Shown: in pieces, positions 13,049 through 26,600 of the stretch | How positions within the stretch are numbered: the first letter of the stretch is position 1 | Layout of the letters: every line of letters begins with the position of its first letter | NCBI RefSeq assembly: GCF_037975245.1 | Contig: NC_092572.1 | Span: forward strand, 3,075,501 to 3,139,500 | Direction: 5' to 3' | Source of the DNA: Apostichopus japonicus | Lineage: Eukaryota > Echinodermata > Holothuroidea > Aspidochirotida > Stichopodidae | DNA length: 64,000 nucleotides | The notes under the pieces: generated by a model | What the model was told of the DNA's origin: nothing | The model's database searches: none | What the model saw: only the letters and a program-made list of their open reading frames with translations | Program-made: the position numbers and the translations under genes

Positions 13049-13855
13049 TATACCTACTCTCCTTGGGAAGAACATTTCTTTGAATATATACATTATTTAT
13101 TGGAGTATTCCTGGAATCTCACTCATATCTATTTTCACTGTCCAAATATATTCACGGAACTCTTACTACTCACCTTGTATTTCGTAACTTCCTGTTATCG
13201 GACATTTATCATTAAACCTGTCTTCACCGTGCCTACCAGTCCTTCAACTACATTGCTGTGCCGTGCTGCTGGACTATACAGACCCGCCCGCCAGATAAGC
13301 TCTATCTCTTTTTTTATTAATGTGCACATACATGTATTAGTCTTGTGGCCACTTGACACCCCTAGTTGTTTATATTATATCTCTTGTTTTAACTGTTGAT
13401 ACAAGTTTAATTGTGTAACAGTAAAGAGTACTTTTCCAAGATTCTTTATGTTGCATACTTTCCTGTGTGTGACCGAGCAAATATAGCTACTTATACTGTA
13501 TACCTAACAGTCAGTCTTATTCTTGTTTTTTAGCCTGTTGTATTTGTAATACAGTGGTCAGCTGTCTTCACACATCGTGACCACTAGGGGAATTCCCAAT
13601 AATCTTGTTGTACAGCTAGCTGCTGACAAGAACCCCATATCCCGCAACTCTTACAGTACCATCGTAACTTGTTTAAAATTACTCTAGAATGTTACCAGAT
13701 TGATGTAAAGAAATAATAACAACTAGAAACTACTCCAATATAAAATACAACATTCCCTCTTTAAGACATAGCACATACCTTCCAAACAAATGCAGATTTC
13801 CAGCAAATTGAAAGTTGTAAACTAAGCTTCGCATTTTTTTTTGAAAACCGAAAGT
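13049..13855. other. Intergenic, nothing recognised
   Basis: No gene or element end recognised. The 125-codon open frame around 13,022-13,399 has no domain and straddles a transposon boundary, so it is not a gene. Confidence 0.45.
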
Positions 13856-14300
13856 TAGTCTACAGTTCCCATTGACTTACTTTAGTGTTGTTGTTAGGCT
13901 AACATGTGGTCGAAGGTTGCAGTATTTCATGGATATTTTAGTTCTACAGTAGCTAACTGCGTCACAATTTCAGCTAAGAAAGAGATGCTTAGGCTAGATT
14001 TTCCCGTTGACTACGTGTGGTGTTCGGGTACCATGCGCGATGATAGCAGCAAAGAAAGTATGTAAAAAAGCAAAGTATTGTTTTTTTTTTTGCAAAACGA
14101 TGGTTGGGCTACATTTCCCATTGACTTAGTGTGGTTGTTAGGCTAACATGTGGTCGAAGATGACAGTTTCCATGGATATTTTTATTATTATTTGCGACAC
14201 AACTAGAGCGAATAAACAGATGGCTAGGTTAGGTTTCCAAGCTGACTTAGTGTGAAGTATAGCTACCATGTGGTAGGAGATTTGTGGGGATGTTAGGTTA
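13856..14300. repeat. Four degenerate ~120-bp tandem units
   Basis: Units beginning near 13,856, 13,986, 14,106 and 14,226 each carry a word like TTTCCCATTGACTTAGTGTG followed by GTTAGGCTAACATGTGGTCG or a diverged form, and most end in a CATGGATATTTT-like word. The first and third copies are the most similar. Confidence 0.7.
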
Positions 14301-15486
14301 TTGTTGCTGGTACTGAAATTGCTTCGTGGGGGCTGTAATTTGCCAGTGACTTTGCAGGAATTTCCCGGTGATTGTGCGCTACTCTCCCGCACTGCTTCAA
14401 ATTTGATGCTGGATTGTGAGAACTGTTTGCGCGATTCGCGCTGCTAAAGCAAACACATGTCACAATTAATTTTACACAGACACCTGATATTACGAGGGCG
14501 ATTTTCTTATAATTCTCTTTTCTTTTTCGCACTGGTAATTGTGCTTAAGGAGGGCTTTTTTAGCACTTGCGAGGGCGAATCGCCCGTCTTACCCGCTTAT
14601 TTCCAACCCTGTCCAGCACATTCGTTAATTCCAGCACATTCGTTATTTCCCTGCCAGCAATATGAACTAATTGAATATAAGTTATGTGAGACATGATACA
14701 GATCAGATACACCCTTCCTTCCAATAATTTTGACATGTTATGTCTTGGAGTTCATCAATTAAATATGCTTATTAGCTAGTGTCCAAATACTGATGTCCCG
14801 TAAGTCACAATTTTCAGCACTTTTTTTCAAGTTTTGATACAGGGTTTGTATGGAGGAACAATTTTTTTTTTGTGATATTCTATGAAGTTCTAATTAAAAA
14901 CATTGGTCAACAAAATCCATCCCCAAACAATTGAAATAATATTCACTGCAAATCTAATAATCAAATTTAAAAGTGTGACGTACTGTACAGGACAGAATGT
15001 GACGTACGGGACATAGTGTGGTGGAAACCCTGTATTTATACATAAGCATGCATGGGCTCCAATGGGGACCTCTACTGGAAACTTTCCAATGCTTACAAGT
15101 TTATTTTGTTGAAAGCTGGTTGTTGCAACTTATACTCCCTGCATGCCTGAAGAGCACATCAAGGCACTAAATAACTATTGACTGATGACCACCAACAGCC
15201 CAGGTGTTGTTCAATAAACTATCGGGAAGAACTTTGTGTGTGTGTGGGGGATAGAGAATCATCAACAATGCTATTCAACATTGACATTGAATGAGGACGA
15301 CTTAAAGAATGTTGAGTTTGCATTTCAACATTTCGTAGGCCTATTGTGAAGTGTGACTATGATGGCTGTGCAACAATGTTCTTGTGTCCTGAACTTAGAT
15401 AGTAGACATTGAGATTTTTAGTTACAAGTGTAGAGTTTAGCTCGCCCAATTTTTGCAGAGGACAATCACTCATGAGTTTGTTCAAT
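14301..15486. other. Intergenic with GTCCCGTAMGTCAC words
   Basis: No gene recognised. The word TGTCCCGTAAGTCAC (14,793) and its reverse complements near 14,975 and 14,999 belong to a motif cluster that continues to 16,617. Confidence 0.45.
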
Positions 15487-15975
15487 AACCAGTATTACTG
15501 TAGGTCTATAGAGTTTTCTTTGTTGTACTAGTTTCAATCATAGATGGACATTACCTGGCATTACTGTGGACATTTTGGTATATTTTGAATGAGTTGGATC
15601 ATATTTCAACTTCAGGGTCATGATGCAGTGTTGTACAATATACCAAAACAGTTTTGCACCAAAACTTTGCATCTTGAATCATTTGTGGTCTAACCAAGCA
15701 AAAATTGATGTTATGACTATTTGGTCTGGTAACCAGTATTAGGTCTATAGAGTTTTCTTTGATGTACTAGTTTTATAGATGGACATTATGTGGACGTTAC
15801 TGTGGACATTTTGGTATGTTTTGAATGGGATGGATCATATTTCAACTTCAGGGTCAATAGTGGGGAGTATGATACAGTGCCGTGCAGTATACCAAAACAG
15901 TTTTGCACCAAAACTTTGCATCTTGAATCATTTGTGGTCTAACGAAGCTACAGTAGAATTCATGTTATGAGTATA
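15487..15975. repeat. Tandem duplication, ~244-bp unit
   Basis: AACCAGTATT...AGGTCTATAGAGTTTTCTTTG at 15,487 is repeated at 15,731, and both copies run through ATATACCAAAACAGTTTTGC-like sequence to CTTGAATCATTTGTGGTCTAAC. The copies differ by scattered substitutions and small indels. A 63-codon open frame in the second copy is broken in the first. Confidence 0.85.
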
Positions 15976-18510
15976 TATTTGATGTATGTGTAGAGTAGAT
16001 TAATACTTTACGCATTCCATGTTTTATGTGGAATGATCTCACAAGAACAGTCACTGCTCTTTTCCGTATCCCAGAAAGAAGGAACTATGGCATGAAATTA
16101 CCAATGACATTGTTCTGGCATATCCAAATTAATGTTTTCATGTAGAAATCAGCTTGTTATGGAATATTCAGGAATAAAAATATGAGTTTTCATAGTCAGT
16201 TTGGATATGGACAAATTGTCCCGTACGTGACATGTCCCATTCGTCAGAGGACAATTTTCATATGTGTAACCACTGTACTGGAATGGCTTCATATTTTTTT
16301 CTAATTGTTACAGCTTAGCCCTTGGAAGGTTAGGCTATTCACTAGTTATAACAGCTTGATCACTGCCCTCCTAATTTCAGAGGGATTTTAGCTTTGCTGT
16401 TTAGTAAAAAAAAAACACAAAATTCTCTGGTCCCGTACGTCACACTGTACATTAATTAAGATGGGACCTAATTAAAGCAAGTGTAGGAAATCTTCATGGG
16501 TTTGTAATAAAGTAGCAGCAATAACAAATATGAAAACCTGAAAAAGTTTCTGAAAAATAGTTTTTTTATAACTATTAGACACATTTAAGTCTCTGAAATG
16601 TCCCGTACCTCACAGTGCAAATTATACAGTAGCTTGGACCTGCCCTATAATATATTTGTAGAAACATAAAAATGAATGTATAAGTCGATCTCCCACAATT
16701 TAAGACTGATGGTCCGCCATAATGGCCCGCCTTAGAGGACTACCAAGTAAAGTGGTCAGATTTGCACAGAATAATGTTATTGCGTTACTTGACAAGTCCA
16801 TATGACTTCAAGTTACACACTGAGAGGGAGACTTGAGTAGGCTAGGCCATAATAATTAAATAGGCTAAGTCCTAGCACTTAAGTTAACGTTAACATTTAC
16901 AGCTTGTACAGTATGGCACCTGCACCTACAGTAATCTGAAAATGAAACTCCTGATGAGGGACATGTTGAAGATTCGTGGGCATCTTACAGGCAGGTTGGT
17001 CTAGGCTTTATAATGTTTTTTCTCCAGTCCTACATTTGTTCAAACAAGAGGATATTAATAATTCCTATTTCCCCAGGATATTTCAGAAAGATGGTAGATT
17101 TGAAGACCATCAATGACCAGTCTGTTTGAGATATTGAAATGCAATGGTCTCCAACTGTGTAATCTCATTGAACTTCAGTAGGCCTGTACATGTTATGATA
17201 TTCATTGTAAATTGTGATTGGCCATGAATAACATTGTCTGCAAAAAACATTTTTTACAGGTTGCACAAGAATATTCTTCCCCTGATGAAGTCTTCTTTAA
17301 ATCTGTGGGCTGTGTGGAATGCAATGTATTTTCCATATAGTGGAGATTTACTCCACATCCATGACTGATTCATCATATTGATACATTCATCCCCCTGCTG
17401 ATGGTTCTCCAAAGTTTCATTCCCTACAGTTTGTGTGGCAAATGTATTGAGGGACGATTTGTTTTTTGACATTCAACTCTAAAATTGGACTTCAAATTCC
17501 AGGTGTTAGAAACATAGACCAAATTGATTTCTTTCATTTTGGAACTTGTTAGGCCATTATATAATCTGTTCTGGTGATGCAGAATTCATTCAGCAGGTGG
17601 TTCAATTCCATCAACAGATATCATACAGCCAAACAGTTTCCAAAAAGAAGGTCAAGTATTCTGCACCATCATGAGACAAACAAAAGGAATACAGGAGTTT
17701 TCAGTGGCAAAGCTCTTGTTAAATTCCTCACATTGTCTACATAGGAATTTTCTCTGTGATAATCTCGCTTTCTATTGCCCATCACTCTACACAGCAAATG
17801 TGAATGGTAGGGGTAATTTTAAAGTGATCATGATTTCATTATAGACCATCCACTGGTGTTCCATGAAAGACTCAAAATGAGTTGTTAGCTTGGCAGCTAA
17901 CTTCAGATTAAACAACAACAAAAACTGTTAAAAGGAAACATGTTTAGATGTTGCCATCTCATACTTTGGAACTACTGTCCAACAGATAACTAATATAAAG
18001 AGGCGAACAGCTTTCAGCAAACTGGTTATCCACCATAAGCCATGTGTATGGAAATGTCTGTAGTAAGTGGACCTCAAGTTTCCCACCGGGATGCTCTGTA
18101 GGCCCATATGTTTAAACAAAAGAAATTTTTATTACACACATAGGCATACATTTCTCATCAGAAACAACAAAGTTGTGCAAATTGTTGAACTATGCAAATA
18201 TTACAGCATGTTGGCATGGCTGAGCTAACAATGGATGATTTTGAGCACCACTTGTAATTTTGTAAAGCCAATGTGTTCATAAGCACCATTAGATGACTGG
18301 AAATAAACCCATATTTTCACTGGTAATCCATTTGTGCTTAACTTTGCAACTCACCACCCCAGATAAAGTTATGAACAATGTTCATCTTGTATAATGTTCT
18401 CCAAATTTCTCCCTTAATATTTGATATTCTGTGTTCTCCAGTTTTCCATTAAGTACATGCATTAGTCACTGAATCACATATATTATCTGTCAAATTTTTG
18501 TCTATTTTAG
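15976..18510. other. Intergenic, possible decayed minus-strand coding remnant
   Basis: GTCCCGTACGTCAC-type words recur at 16,217, 16,430 and 16,600. On the minus strand, open frames at 17,254-17,472 and 17,928-18,119 have a protein-like composition (for example HTHGLWWITSLLKAV and FHTAHRFKEDFI) with stop-rich sequence between. I cannot assign them to a family. A decayed transposase is one possibility. Confidence 0.35.
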
Positions 18511-18615
18511 GGCACTGTACCACCCCAGAAGTGTTTAATACTGAAACTGGTAAATGGAAAGTGGTGGACACAGCATACATAAGCCCATGGAGGAACATTA
18601 CCTCAAAAAGTGCAG
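18511..18615 (+). CDS. Candidate isolated exon, function unknown
   Basis: A 105-bp stretch is bounded by a pyrimidine-rich acceptor (TTTTTGTCTATTTTAG) and a GCAG|GTACTT donor. It is open in one frame and has phase 1 at both ends, like the extracellular exons of the receptor gene further right. The 34 complete codons include one cysteine and one potential N-glycosylation site (NIT) and match no domain I recognise. A hAT-like element starts 13 bp after the donor. No neighbouring exons were identified, so this may be a relic or a chance open stretch. Confidence 0.3.
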
Positions 18616-18628
18616 GTACTTTACAGTA

Positions 18629-19990
18629 TAGGGATGCACCGGATATCCGGTCCAGTCGGACTATCCGGCCGGATAGTGAGCAATTATCCGGTTCCGGTTC
18701 TGGCCGTATATTTTCAAAATCCGACCGGATCTCTTTCAAAATCTGGCCTGAATTATTCCTTAAAAAGGGATTGGTATTACCTTAAATCAATGTAAACTAT
18801 TTCCAAAAATTAATAAAAACATTCAAAGTAAGGAAAAAATTAGGTTTAACATGTTTAATTTATTGTTCTCAATGGTCTTACCCACTGTTTCTAAAGATCA
18901 ACCAAAATAATACAACTAATATGAAGCTACCTGTATATACAACAAATACAGTTTGCAGTGAAATCATTTCTTGCAGCCTTCATCAGTTTAATATTGTGCA
19001 GTTAAAATAGACCATTCATATACTTATCAGTCAAAATACTGTTCCATTGAATCTTTACTTTCCCATTATTGTTGGCATTCATGTTTTCTCTGAATTTTAT
19101 GTGTGAAACAATCTCTTATATGGTTAGATGCATCTGAATGTTTTATAACAAACATGTGCATTAGGACCTTAAGAAGTCAAAACAATGGATCTTTTTGTGG
19201 ACCACTACAGTCCATTTCCTGTCTAGAAAGCTGTCAATTGTTACTCATTGTCTGTGGTCATGGCAAAATGCAAATTGTAATCTTGGCACTTGGCACACTC
19301 ACAAGGTAATAGATGAAGCAATGGACTAGAAGAGTTCCCACCAAATGGGGTGCCAGTCACAGAAAAAACAGTATCTAATTTTCTCACAGAAAGAGATATC
19401 TCTTTTCACCATGAAAGTTCCTAAAAGTTCATGATAAACCTAAATCATTAAGTGTTCTAATGAACATTCAATTCCATTTTAAAGGATAGATAAAAGATAG
19501 ATAAGAAAGAAGTTTCTTCCACTTCTGGAAAGATACAATGCTTTTTTTTTTATTTTACAGATAATATTACAATGTAAAAATTTGTTACCAAGTAATGAAT
19601 GATAAATAACAATTCTAATTCCAGATAGTAGTGTTATTACGACAATTAAATAATCTTTTTATTCAGTATAAGTATGAGATTTGTGAAATGTAGCTTCCCG
19701 TTTTAAAACAAACTTCATAGGTAGTATGCAGTATTATACTGTATCAAGCTTGTCAACAATTATATTGTAGTTATTTTATTAAGGAATGTAGATTACACCA
19801 CTTCAAGTCATATTTAATCTCATAAATGGGGTCTTAATTTCACCTTCTTTATAATATGCCGCTATGCGTATACCTCTCCTAAGATTTGCTCCTTGTTTCA
19901 TACTTCTACTTCTTATTAATGATTTTCTTTTGTGTAATGAAAAAATCCGGTTCCGGCCGGATAGAAAAATTTGAATCCGGTGCATCCCTA
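18629..19990. mobile_element. 1.36-kb non-autonomous hAT-like element
   Basis: The left end reads TAGGGATGCACCGGATATCC and the right end is the inverse of TAGGGATGCACCGGATTC, giving a 16-bp terminal inverted repeat. Just inside both ends are CCGGCCGGATA/CCGGTTCCGG words typical of hAT subterminal sequence. The best flanking duplication is GTACTTTA (18,616) versus GTTCTTTA (19,991), 7 of 8 matching but offset five bases from the left terminus, so the exact left border is uncertain. No transposase is recognisable inside. Confidence 0.75.
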
Positions 19991-20057
19991 GTTCTTTATG
20001 AATAATTGGATTCATATCCACATATTAATGTTGTGCATAGTGAGTGTGTCTGTAAAC

Positions 20058-23000
20058 CAGAGCCGTATATAGAGAGAGTTTGGCCAACCATGTAACCGAT
20101 TTGGATTGGTCGAGAGGGAAAACGCCCACACAGGGTGGTAAAATAGGTCCACTTGAACACTTTATAGCAGACGACACGCATACTCACAGTGTATAGACTA
20201 TCGTTTTGTACACGAAAAAAGTACGAAATTATGAAAGAAATGGTGCTGGGGATGCTGCAATCGGTCAGAACATGGATATTGTTGTTCGATTATCCGACTG
20301 ACCATAAAAGAAGAGGAATTTTTTGGAAGTAGAAAGAACAAGATGGAGATCTAATGAAAAAAAGTCTGTGTAGCCTAGGCCCATACTAGCCATAGGCCCT
20401 AGTGTAATACGAGTAATGTACAAGCAATGCGAGAATTTTACGTTCAGACTGGTTTCTGTAATTACATGCAAGGCTATTCTCTCTCGTTTTACGATCCACA
20501 AATTCGATTTCATTATGCCAGCTCTCCTAATCATAGGCATGGCAGTTTCAGTCGCACATATAGTTATCCTAATTCCTAGTTATTGTATGCCTAGGCTATG
20601 CCTAGCCTAAAAAAGTATCACTTTTAGTTCTATGTAAAAGGGTGGGCTAGCCTCTAGGCATCACGTAAAGCCCTAATCCTTAGTTAAGCCCGAAGCATAA
20701 GTTAAGCCTGGGCTTAGTTAGACCTGGACCATTCTTGCTATTACTACAACTGTTATAGCACATTACATAATATGGCACAGTATAAGGCCCAATTAAACTA
20801 GGTCTAAGGAAAACAAAGTAGCCTAGGCCTAAACTAGTTAGGCTAGGTCTATACTCATTGGCAACTTGTGGGTTGTGTACACATACAGGCCTAATTATAT
20901 AGACCCTTTTAGTATGTCATAAACAAGTGCCCAAATGGTTAAATGATCTTGGTTTGTGTTAATTGTCAGCATTGGCCTAGCCTTTTTAGGCTAACATGAA
21001 TTCAGCCTAATTTTTTCTTCTTCAAAAGTATAGCCTAGGCCTTGGTTTAATTTGGATGCAGTCAACTATCATTTATCAAAGTTGCATCAGTACCTCCTTA
21101 TTCCCTTAATTGACACCCACATTGACGATTGAAGTTAAAAAAAACCTTTTTAAATTATCTTTAGACAGTAAATTTTAACTCCCTGAATTTCAGGACTTTT
21201 TTTACAAATCAAAGGTGACATGTGCTCTGAAGAAAAACTCCTAACATAAAAAGCCACAGTTAGCAGACTGTGATAATGACAAACCTGGTGAGTGACTTCT
21301 AGACTGAAATCCAGTTCCTGCAACCACAGCAATAAAGTCTTTGTTTTAATCAATGCACTTGTGTGTTTGAAACTTTCAAATGGACACTCAATGGCAGTTG
21401 GTTAAGATATAAGGTTTTACCTTCATCATGGAGAGTCGAAGGGAATCTGCCTCATCATCTGAATAATGGACTCAAGGATAGCAACAAATCATGATTGGAT
21501 AATGATTTTGAGCAAGTAAATATCTGGCAATTTGAAAGTTTGTATTATTTTTTTACATATTATTTAAGCTGTTTAGCTCACACACAAGCAAATGATCAAG
21601 TGACAACAACCGATGCAGTATATTTAAAGGTATTGAAGACTTGCCCTAAACCGCATGCCGCGCTCTGAAAAAGTTTACTTTCCGTTGCTTGCAAGTGAAG
21701 TTTTTTTTGTGTCGCTACAAAATGCAGACAGTAATGAAACCCGATACCTTGTTATCTTTTACCTAGACCTGAGATGTCCACGCTGCTATGTGCACTGTGT
21801 TGTGGGTATTGACTGTGATGTTTGTATTGACTGTACACTAATGTCTATTTACAGATGGTAGCAAGCTGTATGTGTATTTTCTGGGATCAATGGTGGTGTC
21901 TAACACTTCTGTTACACCGCATTCGAATCTAGGTCAGATAACCGGCATGAGACGTTTCTTTGTGCGGGAGTCTCCACACCCTTTAAGGAGAAGTATTTAT
22001 ATCCCATTAATAGAGAAAGAATTATGTTTCAATTGGTAGCATGCAACTTAAAATTTTGCAAACATTAGATACAATCAAACAATAACAAGGTTCATTTACA
22101 AGGTAATCTACTGCCCTTTATTTCACATTAGTCTGTCACATCAGAAGGTCACAGCTTTCAATAATTATACAAACAAATTCCCTTGATGGGTGCTTCGTTA
22201 GTTTCCTGCAATTTTCAAGTTTATCAATGTAATAAGTTCTGAATGTGGCAATGTGGAGAAGCTTTGGGATAATCTGTGGATAAGACTGCCAGACTATCAA
22301 CAAGATTCCACATCCATGCAACTCCAACTGCTTCCTTCACCTCCTTGCAGATGTACCACATGTCCAAAAAAAAGTCAGCATTGGTTAATGTAATTAAAAT
22401 CTGGCTTCCTCCTGAGCTGGCAAATACACATGAATTGTCAAGTACAGAGGTCAGTGTGAAACCACTGAGAGATCTTCTCAGCTTTCAAGAAAACAAAGAC
22501 TTGAAGCCAAATTGACAGAGGCCACACTGATACCATTCCACTCTCATAAGATGAAGGTATCACACACACTTCATTTTGCTTCTGCGATGCAGTGCCTGGT
22601 AGACTGTGAGGGTCACCCAATGGATGTTTTAACAACTGCCTGGTTTATAGAGCTCTACAACAGATAATTCATCCTAATGTCTAGTCGTCATCCTGTCATG
22701 GCCTTGAGCAAGTTGAACCCACTTCAACACAAAGCAGCTATTGAATTCTTGTCTAGGTACTGTCAAATCCACATCACCATCATTGCTGGTTCCAGCTTCG
22801 CTGACCATGATAAAAGAGTACAATGAGGGTTTTTTACTTCACCCAACAGAGCTTGCATTCCAGTACCATTGGGCAGCTGAAAAGATATTCAGAAATTGTT
22901 ATATATGAGTGTGTTTGTATGCATGCATATGCGTGATTTTCTTGCTTTACAGAACAGCTCCATTTTGATAAGCTACGTAACGTGTAAACCTGCCAATCAT

Positions 23001-23354
23001 ATGTTTGAAATAGGACAGGCTGAAACGATTCTTAAATGAAAAGCTTAACGACTTCTTGCATTTTTATACATCACTGTTCAGGTAAGGCCAGTAAGGGCAG
23101 TATGAAGAATAAGTAACAATTAATAATTATCATTATGGCCATTTGCTGTCTGCATAAAAACAAACTGAATGATGTCATCAGCCCTATGCTCAGTTGACAA
23201 CACTGACAAGTAGGCACACTATGTCAGTGTGATCCATGAAACCTCATTAAGGAGATGACCGTATAGTATATATGTTAATGGAAAATACATAAGCTACAAC
23301 ATACACCAGTATTCAGTTGTTGCAGGTTTTTTTTTTCTCGACAGACCCATTCAA
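20058..23354 (+). repeat. Left arm of the giant palindrome
   Basis: Inverted copy of 23,672-26,974. It contains a TAGGCCTAGGC-rich zone (20,370-21,060) and several mirrored short open frames, none of recognisable function. The inner boundary is at GACAGACCCATTCAA. Confidence 0.9.
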
Positions 23355-23671
23355 TCTGTTGCACCTACTATAGCCTAGTACTACATTCCTGAGAAATTAA
23401 CACCACAATATCAGTCTTAGGTTTGCCCACAGACTCCTACACTCAAGTATATAGTTTAGTTTAGTAGAAAAAATGACCAGGAGAGACATTCAAGTCCCCA
23501 TTAAGGACCCTAAGGCTATATGAGAGGAATAAAACCGAGGACATCAAATGTCATACCCAATTACAATGCTTAATGTACTCATCCAAAGTATTCTTAAACC
23601 CATACACACTACTTGCAATTCAACCTTCTCAGGCAAACCATTCAATCCATCCAGTATAAGTTGTATTAGAC
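23355..23671. other. 317-bp loop of the giant palindrome
   Basis: The sequence between the arms has no inverted partner and no recognisable feature. Confidence 0.8.
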
Positions 23672-26600
23672 TTGAATGGGTCTGTCGAGAAAAAAAAAAC
23701 CTGCAACAACTGAATACTGGTGTATGTTGTAGCTTATGTATTTTCCATTAACATATATACTATATGGTCATGTCCTTAATAAGGTTTCATGGATCACACT
23801 GACATAGTGTGCCTACTTGTCAGTGTTGTCAACTGAGCACAGGGCTGATGACATCATTCAGTTTGTTATTATGCAGACAGCAAATGGCCATAATGATAAT
23901 TATTAATTGTTACTTATTCTTCATACTGCCCTTACTGGCCTTACCTGAACAGTGATGTATAAAAATGCAAGAAGTCGTTAAGCATTTCATTTAAGAATCG
24001 TTTCAGCCTGTCCTATTTCAAACATATGATTGGCAGGTTTCCACGTTACATAGCTTATCAAAATGGAGCTGTTCTGTAAAGCAAGAAAATCACACATATG
24101 CATGCATACAAACACACTCATATATAACAATTTCTGAATATCTTTTCAGCTGCCCAAAGGTACTGGAATGCAAGCTCTGTTGGGTGAATTAAAAAACCCT
24201 CATTGTACTCTTTTATCGTGGTCAGCATAGCTGGAACCAGCAATGATGGTGATGTGGATTTGACAGTACCTAGACCAGAATTCAATAGCTGCTTTGTGTT
24301 GAAGTGGGTTCAACTTGCTCAAGGCCATGACAGGATGACGACTAGACATTAGGATGAATTATTTGTTGCAGAGCTCTATAAACCAGGCAGTTGTTAAAAC
24401 ATCCATTGGGTGACCCTCACAGGCTACCAGGCACTGCATCGCAGAAGCAAAATGAAGTGTGTGTGATACCTTCATCTTATGAGAGTGGAATGGTATCAGT
24501 GTGGCCTCTGTCAATTTGGCTTCAAGTCTTTGTTTTCTTGAAAGCTGAGAAGATCTTTCAGTGGTTTCACACTGACCTCTGTACTTGACAATTCATGTGT
24601 ATTTGCCAGCTCAGGAGGAAGCCAGATTTTAATTACATTAACCAATGCTGACTTTTTTTGGGACATGTGGTACATCTGCAAGGAGGTGAAGGAAGCAGTT
24701 GGAGTTGCATGGATGTGGAATCTTGTTGATAGTCTGGCAGTTTTATCCACAGATTATCCCAAAGCTTCTCCACATTGCCACATTCAGAACTTATTACATT
24801 GATAAACTTGAAAATTGCAGGAATCTAACGAAGCACCCATCAAGGGAATTTGTTTGTATAATTATTGAAAGCTGTGACCTTCTGATGTGACAGACTAATG
24901 TGAAATAAAGGGCAGTAGATTACCTTGTAAATGAACCTTGTTATTGTTTGATTGTATCTAATGTTTGCAAAATTTTAAGTTGCATGCTACCAATTGAAAC
25001 ATAATTCTTTCTCTATTAATGGGATATAAATACTTCTCCTTAAAGGGTGTGGAGACTCCCGCACAAAGAAACGTCTCATGCCGGTTATCTGACCTAGTTT
25101 CGAATGCGGTGTAACAGAAGTGTTAGAGACCACCATTGATCCCAGAAAATACACATACAGCTTGCTACCATCTGTAAATAGACATTAGTGTACAGTCAAT
25201 ACAAACATCACAGTCAATACCCACAACACAGTGCACATAGCAGCGTGGACATCTCAGGTCTAGATGAAAGATAACAAGGTATCAGGTTTCATTACTGTAG
25301 ACCTGCCTTTTGTAGCGACACAAAAAAACTTCACTTGCAAGCAACGGAAAGTAAACTTTTTCAGAGCGCGGCATGCGGTTTAGGGCAAGTCTTCAATACC
25401 TTTAAATATACTGCATCGGTTGTTGTCACTTGATCATTTGCTTGTGTGTGAGCTAAACAGCTTAAATAATATGTAAAAAAATAATACAAACTTTCAAATT
25501 GCCAGATATTTACTTGCTCAAAATCATTATCCAATCATGATTTGTTGCTATCCTTGAGTCCATTATTCAGATGATGAGGCAGATTCCCTTCAAGTCTCCA
25601 TGATGAAGGTAAAACCTTATATCTTAACCAACTGCCAATGAGTGTCCATTTGAAAGTTTCAAACACACAAGTGCATTGATTAAAACAAAGACTTTATTGC
25701 TGTGGTTGCAGGAACTGGATTTCAGTCTAGTAGTCACTCACCAGGTTTGTCATTATCACAGTCTGCTAACTGTGGCTTTTTATGTTAGGAGTTTTTCTTC
25801 AGAGCACATGTCACCTTTGATTTGTAAAAAAAGTCCTGAAATTCAGGGAGTTAAAATTTACTGTCTAAAGATAATTTAAAAAGATTTTTTTAACTTCAGT
25901 CATCAATGTGGGTGTCAATTAAGGGAATAAGGAGGTACTGTCGCAACTTTGATAAATGATAGTTGACTGCATCCAAATTAAACCAAGGCCTAGGCTATAC
26001 TTTTGAAGAAAAAATTAGGCTGAATTCATGTTAGCCTAAAAAGGCTAGGTGAATGCTGACAATTAACACAAACCAAGATCATTTAACCATTTGGGCACTT
26101 GTTTATGGCATACTAAAAGGGTCTCTATAATTAGGCCTGTATGTGTACACAACCCATAAGTTGCCAATGAGTATAGACCTAGCCTAACTAGTTTAGGCCT
26201 AGGCTACTTTGTTTTCCTTAGACCTAGTTTAATTGGGCCTTATACTGTGCCATATTATGTAATGTGCTATAACAGTTGTAGTTATAGCAAGAATGGTCCA
26301 GGTCTAACTTAGCCCAGGCTTAACTTATGCTTCGGGCTTAACTAAGGATTAGGGCTTTACGTGATGCCTAGAGGCTAGCCCACCCTTTTACATAGAACTA
26401 AAAGTGATACTTTTTTAGGCTAGGCATAGCCTAGGCATACAATAACTAGGAATTAGGATAACTGTATGTGCGACTGAAACTGCCATGCCTATGATTAGGA
26501 GAGCTGGCATAATGAAATCGAATTTGTGGATCGTAAAACGAGAGAGAATAGCCTTGCATGTAATTACAGAAACCAGTCTGAACGTAAAATTCTCGCATTG

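Noticed and set aside
11565-13650. Possible solo LTR or LTR remnant around repeated GGACTTCACCTACTC words
   Set aside because: No matching second LTR, no TG...CA borders with a target duplication, and no coding region; the similarity to 27,600-28,450 is too vague.
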